15,441 nucleotides of DNA from SURF-32 sp964648365 (GTDB taxonomy: Bacteria; Planctomycetota; Phycisphaerae; UBA1845), in assembly GCA_964648365.1 (NCBI GenBank), contig CAZYLK010000153.1, forward strand, positions 1 to 15,441, given 5' to 3'. Positions 1 to 7,168 of this stretch are shown piece after piece (position 1 is the first letter of the stretch; every line of letters starts with the position of its first letter). The notes below the pieces were generated by a model. That model had not been told where the DNA came from, ran no database searches, and worked only from the letters and a program-made list of their open reading frames with translations. The translations under genes were made by a program, and so were the position numbers.

Positions 1-1161
1 ATGCGCGCCATGCTCTGGTCCCTCGGCTTCGCGGCCGTGACCGGCGTGCTGGCGGTGCTTTTCAATGCCGGCGATGTGATCTGGCGGGTGGTGGGCACCG
101 GGCTGGTGACGGCGGCGGCGTGCGGGGTGATGCTGCCGGTCACCGGCATGATCGACCGGGCCGCGTCGCGTCCGGCCGGCCTGCTGGGCATGGGGGCGGT
201 TGTCATCCTGTACCTCCTGGCACTGCTCCAGATCTGGGAGCCGCTCAGTCGCGCCGGCGTCTGGGTGGAAGAGGAACTGCTCCTGACCACCGTCTTCTTC
301 GCGATGGCGGCGCCGGCAGGCATGGGGCTGCTGCGAGGGTGGGCACTGCCAGGCGGGCGGGCGGCGACGCGCTTTGGCCTGGCCGCGGTCGGGGCGATCT
401 TTGTCATCTTCATGATCGCCACCTGGGCGCCCAGCCGCACGCACTCCGACACCTGGTGGGAGAGCGGAGCGGCGCTATTCGTCTGCTCGCTCCTGGTCGG
501 CCTGACTCTCAGTGCATGGACCGGCGGCCTGCCCCACGGCTGGCGCTGGGCGGGCGTGGCCGCGGCGGGGCTGGCGCTGCTGCTGTGGCTGGGTGACATC
601 TGGATCGGCGCCGGCAGCGACCCCGGCTTTGTGGCCTTCTGTGTGTCCATCAGCCTCGCGGCCGTCGTCGCCCATGCGAACCTGTGCGCTGTCTGCCGCC
701 TGACGCCGGGTCAGCGCTGGGTACGTATCACGGCCGTGACCGCGGCGGTAGCGACCGCGATCCTGGTGGATGCCCTCGCGATCGACGACGAGCTGTCGCT
801 GCGACTGATCGACGACGACCTCATCGAGCGTCTGACGGCAGCCGCCGGCATCGTCGCCGGCTGCACGACGCTGTCGCTGCTGGTGCTCGCCCGGCTCAAC
901 CGCCGCACGGACTACGACGCCGCGACCGGCGAGGCGCTGCTCGTGACGATCATCTGCCCGCGCTGCCGCCGCAAGCAGCACGTCGCCCCCGGGCCGTCCA
1001 ACTGCGCACACTGCCAACTGCGCATCACGATCACCATCGAAGAACCGCGATGCCCGACCTGCGATTATCTTCTGTACCGCCTCACGTCCGACCGCTGCCC
1101 GGAGTGCGGCACGCCGGTGGAAGGAGCCGACAGTTCCGCGCCGCCCACTGACGACCGCTGA
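1..1161 (+). CDS. Polytopic membrane protein with two C-terminal zinc ribbons
   Basis: This 386-residue protein has about ten hydrophobic segments (roughly residues 3-300), then a cytosolic-looking tail with two Cys pairs of zinc-ribbon type. The first is C319-x2-C322 with C335-x2-C338, the second C351-x2-C354 with C366-x2-C369. The second ribbon (CPTCDYLL then CPECG) is a form common on planctomycete membrane proteins; no enzymatic motif is visible. It is followed after 37 bp by a kinase gene that also carries a zinc ribbon, so the two may share a signalling or scaffold role, but this is inference. The ATG is the first base of the window, so upstream signals, or a longer N-terminus, cannot be judged. 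The function is not recognised. Confidence 0.8.
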   Translation: MRAMLWSLGFAAVTGVLAVLFNAGDVIWRVVGTGLVTAAACGVMLPVTGMIDRAASRPAGLLGMGAVVILYLLALLQIWEPLSRAGVWVEEELLLTTVFFAMAAPAGMGLLRGWALPGGRAATRFGLAAVGAIFVIFMIATWAPSRTHSDTWWESGAALFVCSLLVGLTLSAWTGGLPHGWRWAGVAAAGLALLLWLGDIWIGAGSDPGFVAFCVSISLAAVVAHANLCAVCRLTPGQRWVRITAVTAAVATAILVDALAIDDELSLRLIDDDLIERLTAAAGIVAGCTTLSLLVLARLNRRTDYDAATGEALLVTIICPRCRRKQHVAPGPSNCAHCQLRITITIEEPRCPTCDYLLYRLTSDRCPECGTPVEGADSSAPPTDDR

Positions 1162-1183
1162 TCGTCCTCGTCGGCGGAATCGG

Positions 1184-1198
1184 TTACAATCCCCCCCG
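1184..1198 (+). promoter_or_regulatory. Candidate leaderless promoter of the kinase gene
   Basis: TACAAT at 1185-1190 matches the sigma70 -10 consensus at 5 of 6 positions and ends only 8 bases before the ATG at 1199. Transcription would therefore start at or next to the start codon. No Shine-Dalgarno sequence is present; the bases between are a C run. The -35 region is weak. The kinase may thus be made from a leaderless message, independent of the gene before it. Confidence 0.4.
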
Positions 1199-4126
1199 AT
1201 GCCGACGTGCCCGAGTTGCCGCACGGAAGTCAGCGAGCAGAGCCGCATCTGCGAAGACTGCGGCGAGTCACTCGCGCGCGACGGATCCGCTTCGGCGACG
1301 TCGAACCCGGCGCCCCGGGCGGATGCGTCCGCCGACGATTCTCAGGACTTGACCGCCACAGAATCACCGCCGTCGCAGCCGTTCGACCCTTCGACCGGCG
1401 CCGGGCCGACCGCCGACGGCACACCTGCGGCCGACCTCGCAGCCTCTGAACCTTCCCGCTACGGAGACACCGTACCCGCCGTCGATGAGAGTCTGCTGCG
1501 CGCGGCCTCTGTGTCAGCACGATTGGCCTCGTCGCGCGCCCAGCTTGGGCCGCGCACCACCCGCCTGGAACGCTTCCCCCCCGGCACGCTCATCGCGCAG
1601 CGTTACCGCGTAATCCGCCAGCTTGGCTGCGGCGGCATGGGCGACGTTTACCTGGCCGACGATCTGACCCTCGAACAGCCGGTGGCGCTGAAGTTCCTCG
1701 CCCACGGCCTGGCCAACGACCCCCACCTGCTCGGCCGCTTCTGCCAGGAAGTGCGCATCGCCCGCCAGGTCTCGCACACCGGCGTCTGCCGCATCTTCGA
1801 CATCGGCGAGCACGGGGAAGACGCCTTCATCTCAATGGAGTACGTCGACGGCGAGGATCTGTCCTGCCTGTTGCGACGCATCGGGCGCCTGTCGCAGGAC
1901 AAGGGTCTGGACATCGCGCGGCAACTCTGTGCGGCGGTCGCAGCGGCCCATGCCCGCGGCGTGCTGCATCGCGACCTCAAGCCGGCTAACGTCATGATCG
2001 ACGGCGAAGGCCACGTCCGCGTCATGGACTTCGGCCTTGCGGGCATCGCCGAGCAGATTGCGGACATCCGCTCCGGCACGCCGGCGTACCAGGCGCCGGA
2101 GCAATTGACCGGTGATTCGGTCAGCCTCCGCAGCGATCTGTACGCCCTCGGCCTGGTGCTCTACGAGATCTTTACCGGTCGACGCGCCTTCCACGGCAAC
2201 AGCGCGAACGAAATCCGCGACCATCACCTGCACTCGACGCCCTCGCGCCCATCGAGCTTCGTGCGCGACCTCGATCCGGCCATTGAGCGTGTCATCCTGC
2301 GCTGCCTGGCCAAGGATCCGGCCGATCGTCCGTCGTCGGCGGTGGCCGTGGCGGCGGCGCTGCCCGGCGGCGACCCGCTGGCCGCGGCGCTGGCGGCCGG
2401 CGAGACGCCGTCGCCGGAACTGGTCGCGGCGTCGGGGCGCAAGGACGGTCTCAAGCCTTCGCTTGCCGTGGCGCTGCTGGCGTTAAACCTCGCCGGACTG
2501 GCGATGATGACCTGGCTGGCGCCGATGTTTACCGTCACGGGCCTGTCGCCCATGGGCCGGCCGCCGGAAGCGCTGGCCGACCGGGCGGCGCAGATGCTGG
2601 TGGAACTCGGCCACGACGGCCCCTTCGCCGACGATGCGCACGGCTACTTCTACGACCGCGGCTACCTTCAGGAACTGGCAGCGATGCAAACCGAGGACGC
2701 GTGGCGACGCCTGTCGCTGGGTGCGCCGCCCGCCGTCGTCTTCTGGTACCGCCAATGCGAACAGGACTTCGTAACGGTCAACAATCTCGGCGTCGTCACT
2801 TGGTCCGACCCGCCGATCAACCACGCGGGTATGAGATCCGTCCAGCTCGATCCGACGGGCCGGCTGCTGGCGCTGCGCGTCACGCCGCCGGCCTTTTCCT
2901 CGCAATGGACTGCCTCGCCCCCCCCCGATTGGCCCGACGTCTTCAACCGTGCCGGCCTGGAACTGTCCGCCTTCACGCCCGATGAGCCGCTGTGGACGCC
3001 GAGCGTATTCGCGGACGCCCGCTATGCCTGGACCGGCGGAGCCTACGACTGCCAGCCCGAGATTCCCATTCGCGTCGAGGCGGGCACCTACAAGGGTCGC
3101 CTGACGTATTTCAACACCTGGGGCCGGTGGGTGGTGGCCCAGGCGTCCGCGGCCAGCGCCTCCGACACGACGGCGGCTGCCGCGAGCTTCGACGTCCGCG
3201 GCGTCGCGCGCAACGTGCTCAATTTCGGCGTGCTCATCGGCGGCGTGCTGCTGGCCACGGTCAATTTCCGCCGCGGCCGTGGAGACCTGGCGGGCGCCAC
3301 CCGGCTGGCCGTGTTCATGGCCGTCGTGCGGATGGCGATGTGGCTTCTGTTGGCGGATCACGCCCAGTCGGTCGTCGCCGAGCGGCGCCTGTTCATGCGG
3401 GCGCTGTCGGATACGCTGCTGGAAGCGGGTTTCTGCTGGGTGTTTTATGTCGCGGTGGAGCCGTACGTCCGGCGCCTGTGGCCGCAGACGATCGTGAGCT
3501 GGACGCGGCTGCTGTCGGGCAGTTATCGCGATCCGATGGTCGGGCGCGACATCCTCCTCGGCGGACTGATGATCTCGCTCGTCTATATGCTCGAGTTCAT
3601 ACACTTCAAGAGCGCCGCCTGGCTCGGCCTGCCCCCGCCGGAACCGCTGCGGCCGGACCTCGACGCGATCCTGGGCGTACGACAGGTGGCCGGGGCCTAT
3701 CTGGCCGCGATTCCGGTCGGCCTGCAGCAGCCGGTCGTCTTTCTGCTGCTGCTGTTGCTGCTGCGCGTCGTGCTGCGCAAGGAATGGCTGGCGCTGATCG
3801 CGCTGGTCGTGGTCCTGGCGTTGACCTATCCCAGCCCGTTCCAGGGCGGCAATCTCTGGGTCGACGTTGCACTGCGGGCGACGATCGGCAGCCTCATGGC
3901 GCTGTTGATGCTGCGCTTCGGACTGCTGGTGCTGGCATTCGGATTCGTGTTCTACGTCTGGCTGTTCATGTTCCCGCTGACCAGCGATTTCAGTCAATGG
4001 TACGCACGACAGACCTTTGTCGCCGTGGTCGTCGCGGGCGGCATCATGGTGTACGGATTCATCGCCTCGCTCGGCGGTCAGCGGCTCGTCTCGGAACGGT
4101 GGCTCGAGCCCGAAGCAGCGAGATAA
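1199..4126 (+). CDS. Membrane Ser/Thr protein kinase with N-terminal zinc ribbon and C-terminal polytopic module
   Basis: This 975-residue Hanks-type kinase phosphorylates protein Ser/Thr; its substrate is unknown. Order: zinc ribbon (C4, C7, C18, C21); a low-complexity Ala/Ser/Pro linker to about 130; kinase domain about 134-390. The domain has a glycine loop LGCGGMGDVY (142-151), the ATP-anchoring lysine in VALKF (K165), HRDLKPAN (H257-N264), DFG (277-279) and APE (299-301), so all catalytic elements are intact. A first membrane segment lies at about 421-441, then a roughly 225-residue probable extracytoplasmic region with no recognised domain, then about eight hydrophobic helices from 673 to 965. 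Many bacterial kinases have one membrane pass and a sensor domain; a polytopic C-terminus is less usual and may sense or transport something, which is inference. The next gene begins only after a repeat element. Confidence 0.93.
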   Translation: MPTCPSCRTEVSEQSRICEDCGESLARDGSASATSNPAPRADASADDSQDLTATESPPSQPFDPSTGAGPTADGTPAADLAASEPSRYGDTVPAVDESLLRAASVSARLASSRAQLGPRTTRLERFPPGTLIAQRYRVIRQLGCGGMGDVYLADDLTLEQPVALKFLAHGLANDPHLLGRFCQEVRIARQVSHTGVCRIFDIGEHGEDAFISMEYVDGEDLSCLLRRIGRLSQDKGLDIARQLCAAVAAAHARGVLHRDLKPANVMIDGEGHVRVMDFGLAGIAEQIADIRSGTPAYQAPEQLTGDSVSLRSDLYALGLVLYEIFTGRRAFHGNSANEIRDHHLHSTPSRPSSFVRDLDPAIERVILRCLAKDPADRPSSAVAVAAALPGGDPLAAALAAGETPSPELVAASGRKDGLKPSLAVALLALNLAGLAMMTWLAPMFTVTGLSPMGRPPEALADRAAQMLVELGHDGPFADDAHGYFYDRGYLQELAAMQTEDAWRRLSLGAPPAVVFWYRQCEQDFVTVNNLGVVTWSDPPINHAGMRSVQLDPTGRLLALRVTPPAFSSQWTASPPPDWPDVFNRAGLELSAFTPDEPLWTPSVFADARYAWTGGAYDCQPEIPIRVEAGTYKGRLTYFNTWGRWVVAQASAASASDTTAAAASFDVRGVARNVLNFGVLIGGVLLATVNFRRGRGDLAGATRLAVFMAVVRMAMWLLLADHAQSVVAERRLFMRALSDTLLEAGFCWVFYVAVEPYVRRLWPQTIVSWTRLLSGSYRDPMVGRDILLGGLMISLVYMLEFIHFKSAAWLGLPPPEPLRPDLDAILGVRQVAGAYLAAIPVGLQQPVVFLLLLLLLRVVLRKEWLALIALVVVLALTYPSPFQGGNLWVDVALRATIGSLMALLMLRFGLLVLAFGFVFYVWLFMFPLTSDFSQWYARQTFVAVVVAGGIMVYGFIASLGGQRLVSERWLEPEAAR

Positions 4127-4158
4127 ATAGCGAATGACGAATGGCGAATAACGAATTA
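4127..4158. repeat. Left outer arm of heptamer repeats (element 1)
   Basis: Consecutive 7-bp units ATAGCGA, ATGACGA, ATGGCGA and ATAACGA plus a partial unit begin directly after the kinase TAA. The arm is inverted relative to 4407-4442. Confidence 0.85.
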
Positions 4159-4228
4159 GACTCTGACGGCGAAACGTCTCGCCATTTTGCGCGCATCCTC
4201 GGCGTGGAGCGAGTTCCCCTTCGGAGCA

Positions 4229-4338
4229 GGGGGAGTGAGGGAATAAGGGAGTAAGGGAGTAAGGGAGTCAGGGAAGAAAGACAGAGCAGGACATCTCCCC
4301 TCCTCCCTCACTCCCTCACTCCCGTTTCCCTCACTCCC
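4229..4338. repeat. Inner octamer inverted repeat (element 1)
   Basis: The left half carries 8-bp units (AGGGAATA, AGGGAGTA twice, AGGGAGTC) and the right half units of CCCTCACT type. The two halves are about 20 bp apart and mostly complementary. The purine/pyrimidine strand bias (G/A on the left, C/T on the right) is striking. Confidence 0.75.
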
Positions 4339-4406
4339 TTCGGTTGCGGCCGTCGGCCGCCTCAGGAGAAGAACTGGCAGTCAGGATTCGGCGCTGAAGG
4401 TGATGT

Positions 4407-4442
4407 TCATTCGTTATTCGCCTTTCGTTATTCGCTATTCTT
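4407..4442. repeat. Right outer arm of heptamer repeats (element 1)
   Basis: It begins TTCATTCGTTATTCGCC, a 17-base string also found at 13907-13923 in element 2, and ends 5 bases before the lpxK ATG. It contains TATTCT at 4436-4441, which could act as a -10 box for lpxK since no Shine-Dalgarno sequence is present there. Confidence 0.85.
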
Positions 4443-4447
4443 AACCT

Positions 4448-5560
4448 ATGTCCCTCAGCACCTGGCATCAACGTGTGATCCGCGACGAGCGTACGTTCTG
4501 CGGCGACGGCGCGCGGGCCGTGTTGAGGCGCCTGTCAAAGGTGTACGGTTTCGGCGTCGGTCTGCGGAACCGCTGGTTCGACGGCGGCCGGGAGCGGCGG
4601 CTTGACGTGCCGGTCATCAGCGTGGGCAACATCACCACGGGCGGCACGGGCAAGACGCCCGTCGTCATCGACCTGGTCGCGCGGCTGATGCGCCGCGGCC
4701 TCAAGACGGCCGTCGTCTCTCGCGGCTACCGCGCCGGGCCGGACGGCCGCAACGACGAGCAGGCGATCATCGAGCGCCGCTGCCCCGGCGTAATCAACGT
4801 CGGCGATCCGGATCGCGTGCGAGGCGGGACGCTGGCGATTCAGCGGGACCGTGCCAACGTCATCGTCCTCGACGACGCCTTTCAGCACCGCCGCGTGCAT
4901 CGCGACCTCGACATCGTCGTGATCGATGCCACCTGCCCCTTCGGACACGGCCACCTGCTGCCGCGGGGGTTGCTCCGCGAGCCGCCCAGCGGCCTTTCTC
5001 GCGCCGGCCTGATCGTTCTTTCGCGAAGCGATCAGGTCGACAGTGCATCGCTCGAACGCGCGGAACTCGTCATCAAGGCGCACGCGCCGTCGGCGCCGAT
5101 CGTCCGGTCGCGCCACGCCGTCAGCCGAATCGTCGGCCTGGACGAGTACACGCGCGGCGTGACGCACTCCGTTCGTTCGCCCGAGCACGAAAGTCCCGGG
5201 TTCGTCTCCGCCGATGATCGCAACCCGCTGTCGGGCCGCCGCGTCGTCTGCTTCGCGGGCATCGGTAACCCGGCCGCGTTTCGGCGCACGGTCGAGTCGC
5301 TCGGCGCGCACGTCGTGGGGGACGCCTGGTGGCCGGACCACCATCACTACCTGCCCGGTGACGTCACCGACCTCCTTCGGCCGGAGCGATTCCCCGAGTT
5401 CGACCTGCTCGTCACGACGGAGAAAGACGCGGTGAAGCTCGCCGGGCTGGCGCCGCTGCCGATGGACCTGCTGCGCGTCGTCACGATCGACGTGGTCTAC
5501 GATGCAGACGGCGCTGCGACGATCGACGCGGCAATCGCCCGCGCACTGGGAACGGTCTGA
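4448..5560 (+). CDS. lpxK: Tetraacyldisaccharide 4'-kinase (lipid A biosynthesis)
   Basis: LpxK transfers the ATP gamma-phosphate to the 4' position of tetraacyldisaccharide 1-phosphate, giving lipid IVA at the inner face of the cytoplasmic membrane. The LpxK-type P-loop NITTGGTGKTP (residues 61-71, K69) is followed by the family segments GLLREPPSGLSRAGLIVLSR and VTTEKDAVKL (322-331). The 370 residues are a little longer than the usual 320-350. No other lpx gene is in the window, so it is detached from any lpx cluster. The ATG has no Shine-Dalgarno sequence and lies 5 bases after the heptamer repeat arm; a leaderless start from TATTCT (4436-4441) is possible. It implies a lipid A outer membrane. 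It converges with the next gene, with 10 bp between stop codons. Confidence 0.95.
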   Translation: MSLSTWHQRVIRDERTFCGDGARAVLRRLSKVYGFGVGLRNRWFDGGRERRLDVPVISVGNITTGGTGKTPVVIDLVARLMRRGLKTAVVSRGYRAGPDGRNDEQAIIERRCPGVINVGDPDRVRGGTLAIQRDRANVIVLDDAFQHRRVHRDLDIVVIDATCPFGHGHLLPRGLLREPPSGLSRAGLIVLSRSDQVDSASLERAELVIKAHAPSAPIVRSRHAVSRIVGLDEYTRGVTHSVRSPEHESPGFVSADDRNPLSGRRVVCFAGIGNPAAFRRTVESLGAHVVGDAWWPDHHHYLPGDVTDLLRPERFPEFDLLVTTEKDAVKLAGLAPLPMDLLRVVTIDVVYDADGAATIDAAIARALGTV

Positions 5561-5570
5561 CCATCGGCCA

Positions 5571-5864
5571 TCACGGCCGCGGGCGGTATCGCGGCGAAAC
5601 GGCGACGTACGGTTTGCCGAGCGCCCGCTTGATGAGGATCACCTCGCCCATGTCGTTGCCTTCGATGCGGTGCCCGATCCACTGAAGGACGTAACTGACG
5701 ACCAGCAATGCGACCGGCCGCCACCACAGCGACCAGGCGCCCTCAGTGAGTTGAACGACCGCAAGTACCCCGGCCGCGGGCAGCATGGGGATGGCCACCG
5801 CGTGCAGCACTTGCGACAGCGGATGCTGATGTCGCTCCAGCCAGTTGGATAGCCACCGGGGCAC
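5571..5864 (-). CDS. Mpo1/DUF962-like small membrane protein
   Basis: This 97-residue protein fits the DUF962 (Mpo1-like) family: an N-terminal H-x-H-P...LH pattern (H12, H14, H21), a hydrophobic hairpin (about 22-39 and 50-62), and WIGHRIEGN (62-70, H65). Yeast Mpo1 is an iron-dependent dioxygenase of 2-hydroxy fatty acids that uses such histidines; bacterial members are mostly uncharacterised, so the reaction here is only inferred. The start is GTG (5864-5862), chosen because GGAGG stands 8 bases upstream on this strand. It is divergent from the methyltransferase gene and convergent with lpxK. Its length is near that of other short bacterial members. Confidence 0.75.
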   Translation of the reverse strand: MPRWLSNWLERHQHPLSQVLHAVAIPMLPAAGVLAVVQLTEGAWSLWWRPVALLVVSYVLQWIGHRIEGNDMGEVILIKRALGKPYVAVSPRYRPRP

Positions 5865-6032
5865 GGTTACGGCCTCCGTTACACACGCGCCATCAGCCGG
5901 ACGTTACGACCCGGCCGCCTGACTGCTTCCGCCTGACGGTGATAGTCCATCGCGATCGCCCCTGCAATGCGGCGCCGCGTCGCGACAGGCGGCCGATGGA
6001 ACCGCGCCGCGTGTGCGCGGTAGACTGCTGCT
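5865..6032. promoter_or_regulatory. Divergent intergenic region with a 9-bp direct repeat
   Basis: This region must hold the promoters of both divergent genes. CCGCCTGAC occurs at 5915-5923 and 5929-5937, a 14-bp period, and could be an operator. TAGACT at 6021-6026, six bases before the methyltransferase ATG, resembles a -10 box for leaderless transcription. The -35 regions are poor, so the assignment is tentative. Confidence 0.3.
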
Positions 6033-6884
6033 ATGGAATCCACCCACTTCAACTCGATCGACGGCGCGGAATGGTACGACCGCACGATCAACTGGGACGC
6101 CCGCCTCGGGCGCGAGCTTCCCGCACTCACGGCCGTGTTCGGACCGCCGGGCGAGGGCGGGTTGATCGACGCCGGCTGCGGAACCGGTCGTCAGGCGACG
6201 GGATTGGCGCGCCTGGGCTACCACGTTCTCGCCACGGACATGAGCGACGAGATGCTGGAGGTAGCCGGACGCATCGCGCGCGGCGTACCGGCTGGCGGAC
6301 CGGACGGTTCTCCCGGCGTCCGGGACGATTCTCACGCCGCGGATGGTGAGTCGGCCGGGGCCGCCTCGGCCGCCGCGCGGGTGCGTTTTCTCCAATCGAG
6401 CTTCGCTGATCTTCACGAGCGTTGCGGCGGCGGTCACGACGGCGTGCTGTGCCTGGGGAACGCCCTGGCCGCGGCCGGGTCGCGCGACGCCGTGTCGGAG
6501 GCCGTGCGGCAGTTCGCCCGAACCCTGCGTCCCGGCGGCCGGTTGTTCGTCCAGATCCTCAACTTCCCACCCATGCGGCGGGAGCACCCGTGCGTGCGCG
6601 GCCCGCGCGGGGTCGAGGTGGACGGCACGGAGTTCGTCTCGGCGCGGGTGTTCCATTTCGACGGCGCCGTCGCCCGGGTGAGCAACGTCACCTTCTGGAA
6701 GGAAGACGGCTGGCGGATGCACGCCGGCGGCGGAACGCTCTATCCGATCGAACCGGAGGAGCTTCGCGGCTTCTGCCGGGACGCGGGCCTGACCGTGGAC
6801 GAATGCTGGGGCTCCTACGCCCGCGAACCCTTCGACCCCGATCGCTCGGTCGATTTTGTCCTGGTCGCGACGCGCCGGACGTGA
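6033..6884 (+). CDS. Class I SAM-dependent methyltransferase
   Basis: This 283-residue cytosolic methyltransferase has a Rossmann fold for S-adenosylmethionine. Motif I is IDAGCGTGRQA (45-55), the acidic strand-2 end is ATDMS (D69), motif IV-like is GVLCLGNALA, and the later segment LRPGGRLFVQILNF is typical. The GN-x-L signature and the following LRPGG...NF resemble the glycine/sarcosine N-methyltransferase branch, but the substrate cannot be named. A Gly/Asp/Ala-rich stretch (about 88-115) between motif I and the VRFLQSSFADL strand looks like a lineage-specific insertion. No Shine-Dalgarno sequence precedes the ATG; see the TAGACT box upstream. Its TGA overlaps a possible GTG start of a small ORF. 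Confidence 0.88.
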   Translation: MESTHFNSIDGAEWYDRTINWDARLGRELPALTAVFGPPGEGGLIDAGCGTGRQATGLARLGYHVLATDMSDEMLEVAGRIARGVPAGGPDGSPGVRDDSHAADGESAGAASAAARVRFLQSSFADLHERCGGGHDGVLCLGNALAAAGSRDAVSEAVRQFARTLRPGGRLFVQILNFPPMRREHPCVRGPRGVEVDGTEFVSARVFHFDGAVARVSNVTFWKEDGWRMHAGGGTLYPIEPEELRGFCRDAGLTVDECWGSYAREPFDPDRSVDFVLVATRRT

Positions 6885-7126
6885 TTGCCCCCGGTCGGCG
6901 TCGAACGCGCCGCCGGGGGGCGGCCCGGTCGCGCGCCGGTTCATCGGTCGCCGCTGCGGCGTGGTACGGTCTCGTCTTCGAGGCCGTGGCCTCCGTCGCA
7001 ACGTGCCGCACCATTTGCAAGATTGCCCAGGCCACCGCCCGCCCCCCGGCTGCCGTTTGCAAATACCACCGATGCCACTGCTTCCGCCCACGGCGATGTA
7101 CCTACACACTCGCACGGCGGATGTGA
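6881..7126 (+). CDS. Candidate small ORF with W-x-x-LVFEAVASVA motif
   Basis: This 81-residue reading frame starts with a GTG that overlaps the methyltransferase TGA (GTGA), an arrangement typical of translational coupling. Most of it has an unremarkable Arg-rich composition. The stretch WYGLVFEAVASVA (nucleotides 6960-6998) recurs in frame at 11360-11398 as WHDLVFEAVASVA. The two copies differ by synonymous changes in four successive codons (Ala, Ser, Val, Ala). Further on both have a Cys/His cluster (C-x4-C-H here, C-x2-C-H in the other). It could be a real small protein, or a decayed piece of one. No function is known. Confidence 0.3.
   Translation: MIAPGRRRTRRRGAARSRAGSSVAAAAWYGLVFEAVASVATCRTICKIAQATARPPAAVCKYHRCHCFRPRRCTYTLARRM
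6960..6998 (+). repeat. Dispersed LVFEAVASVA-coding repeat, copy A
   Basis: A run of 21 identical bases (6970-6990) is shared with copy B at 11369-11389, with diverged but in-frame similarity on both sides. A shared GATGCCAC follows 110 bp after the start of this copy and 104 bp after copy B. The core also forms a short hairpin (CTCG, loop TCTT, CGAG). Confidence 0.6.
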
Positions 7127-7139
7127 ACGCGGCGGGACG

Positions 7140-7168
7140 TTGACCTTTCACGTCGGCGTTGCTACTGT
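7140..7168 (+). promoter_or_regulatory. Possible sigma70-type promoter
   Basis: TTGACC (7140-7145, 5 of 6 consensus) is followed after exactly 17 bp by TACTGT (7163-7168). The -10 match is only moderate. No coding sequence follows, so it would drive the putative non-coding transcript. Confidence 0.3.

Larger units (their letters stand above)
4127..4447. repeat. Nested inverted-repeat intergenic element 1
   Basis: This non-coding stretch fills the space between the kinase stop and the lpxK start. Outer arms are built of degenerate 7-bp units (GAATRRC on this strand): left arm 4127-4158, right arm 4407-4442. The reverse complement of the right arm matches the left at all but about three positions. 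Inside lie a second pair of arms made of 8-bp units of the type AGGGAGTA: left about 4229-4273, right about 4295-4338, again largely complementary. The whole could fold into one long stem within another, as cruciform DNA or as an RNA hairpin. A related 7-bp element sits at 13790-14115. No ORF of protein-like composition is seen here. Confidence 0.85.

Noticed and set aside
2483..3997. Long minus-strand ORF (504 codons) opposite the kinase
   Set aside because: Its product is Gln/Arg/His-rich without domains, and it is the complement of a clear membrane-helix-coding region.
4127..4447. Insertion sequence or transposon remnant
   Set aside because: No transposase fragment and no flanking target duplication are visible; the arms are tandem simple units instead of unique terminal repeats.
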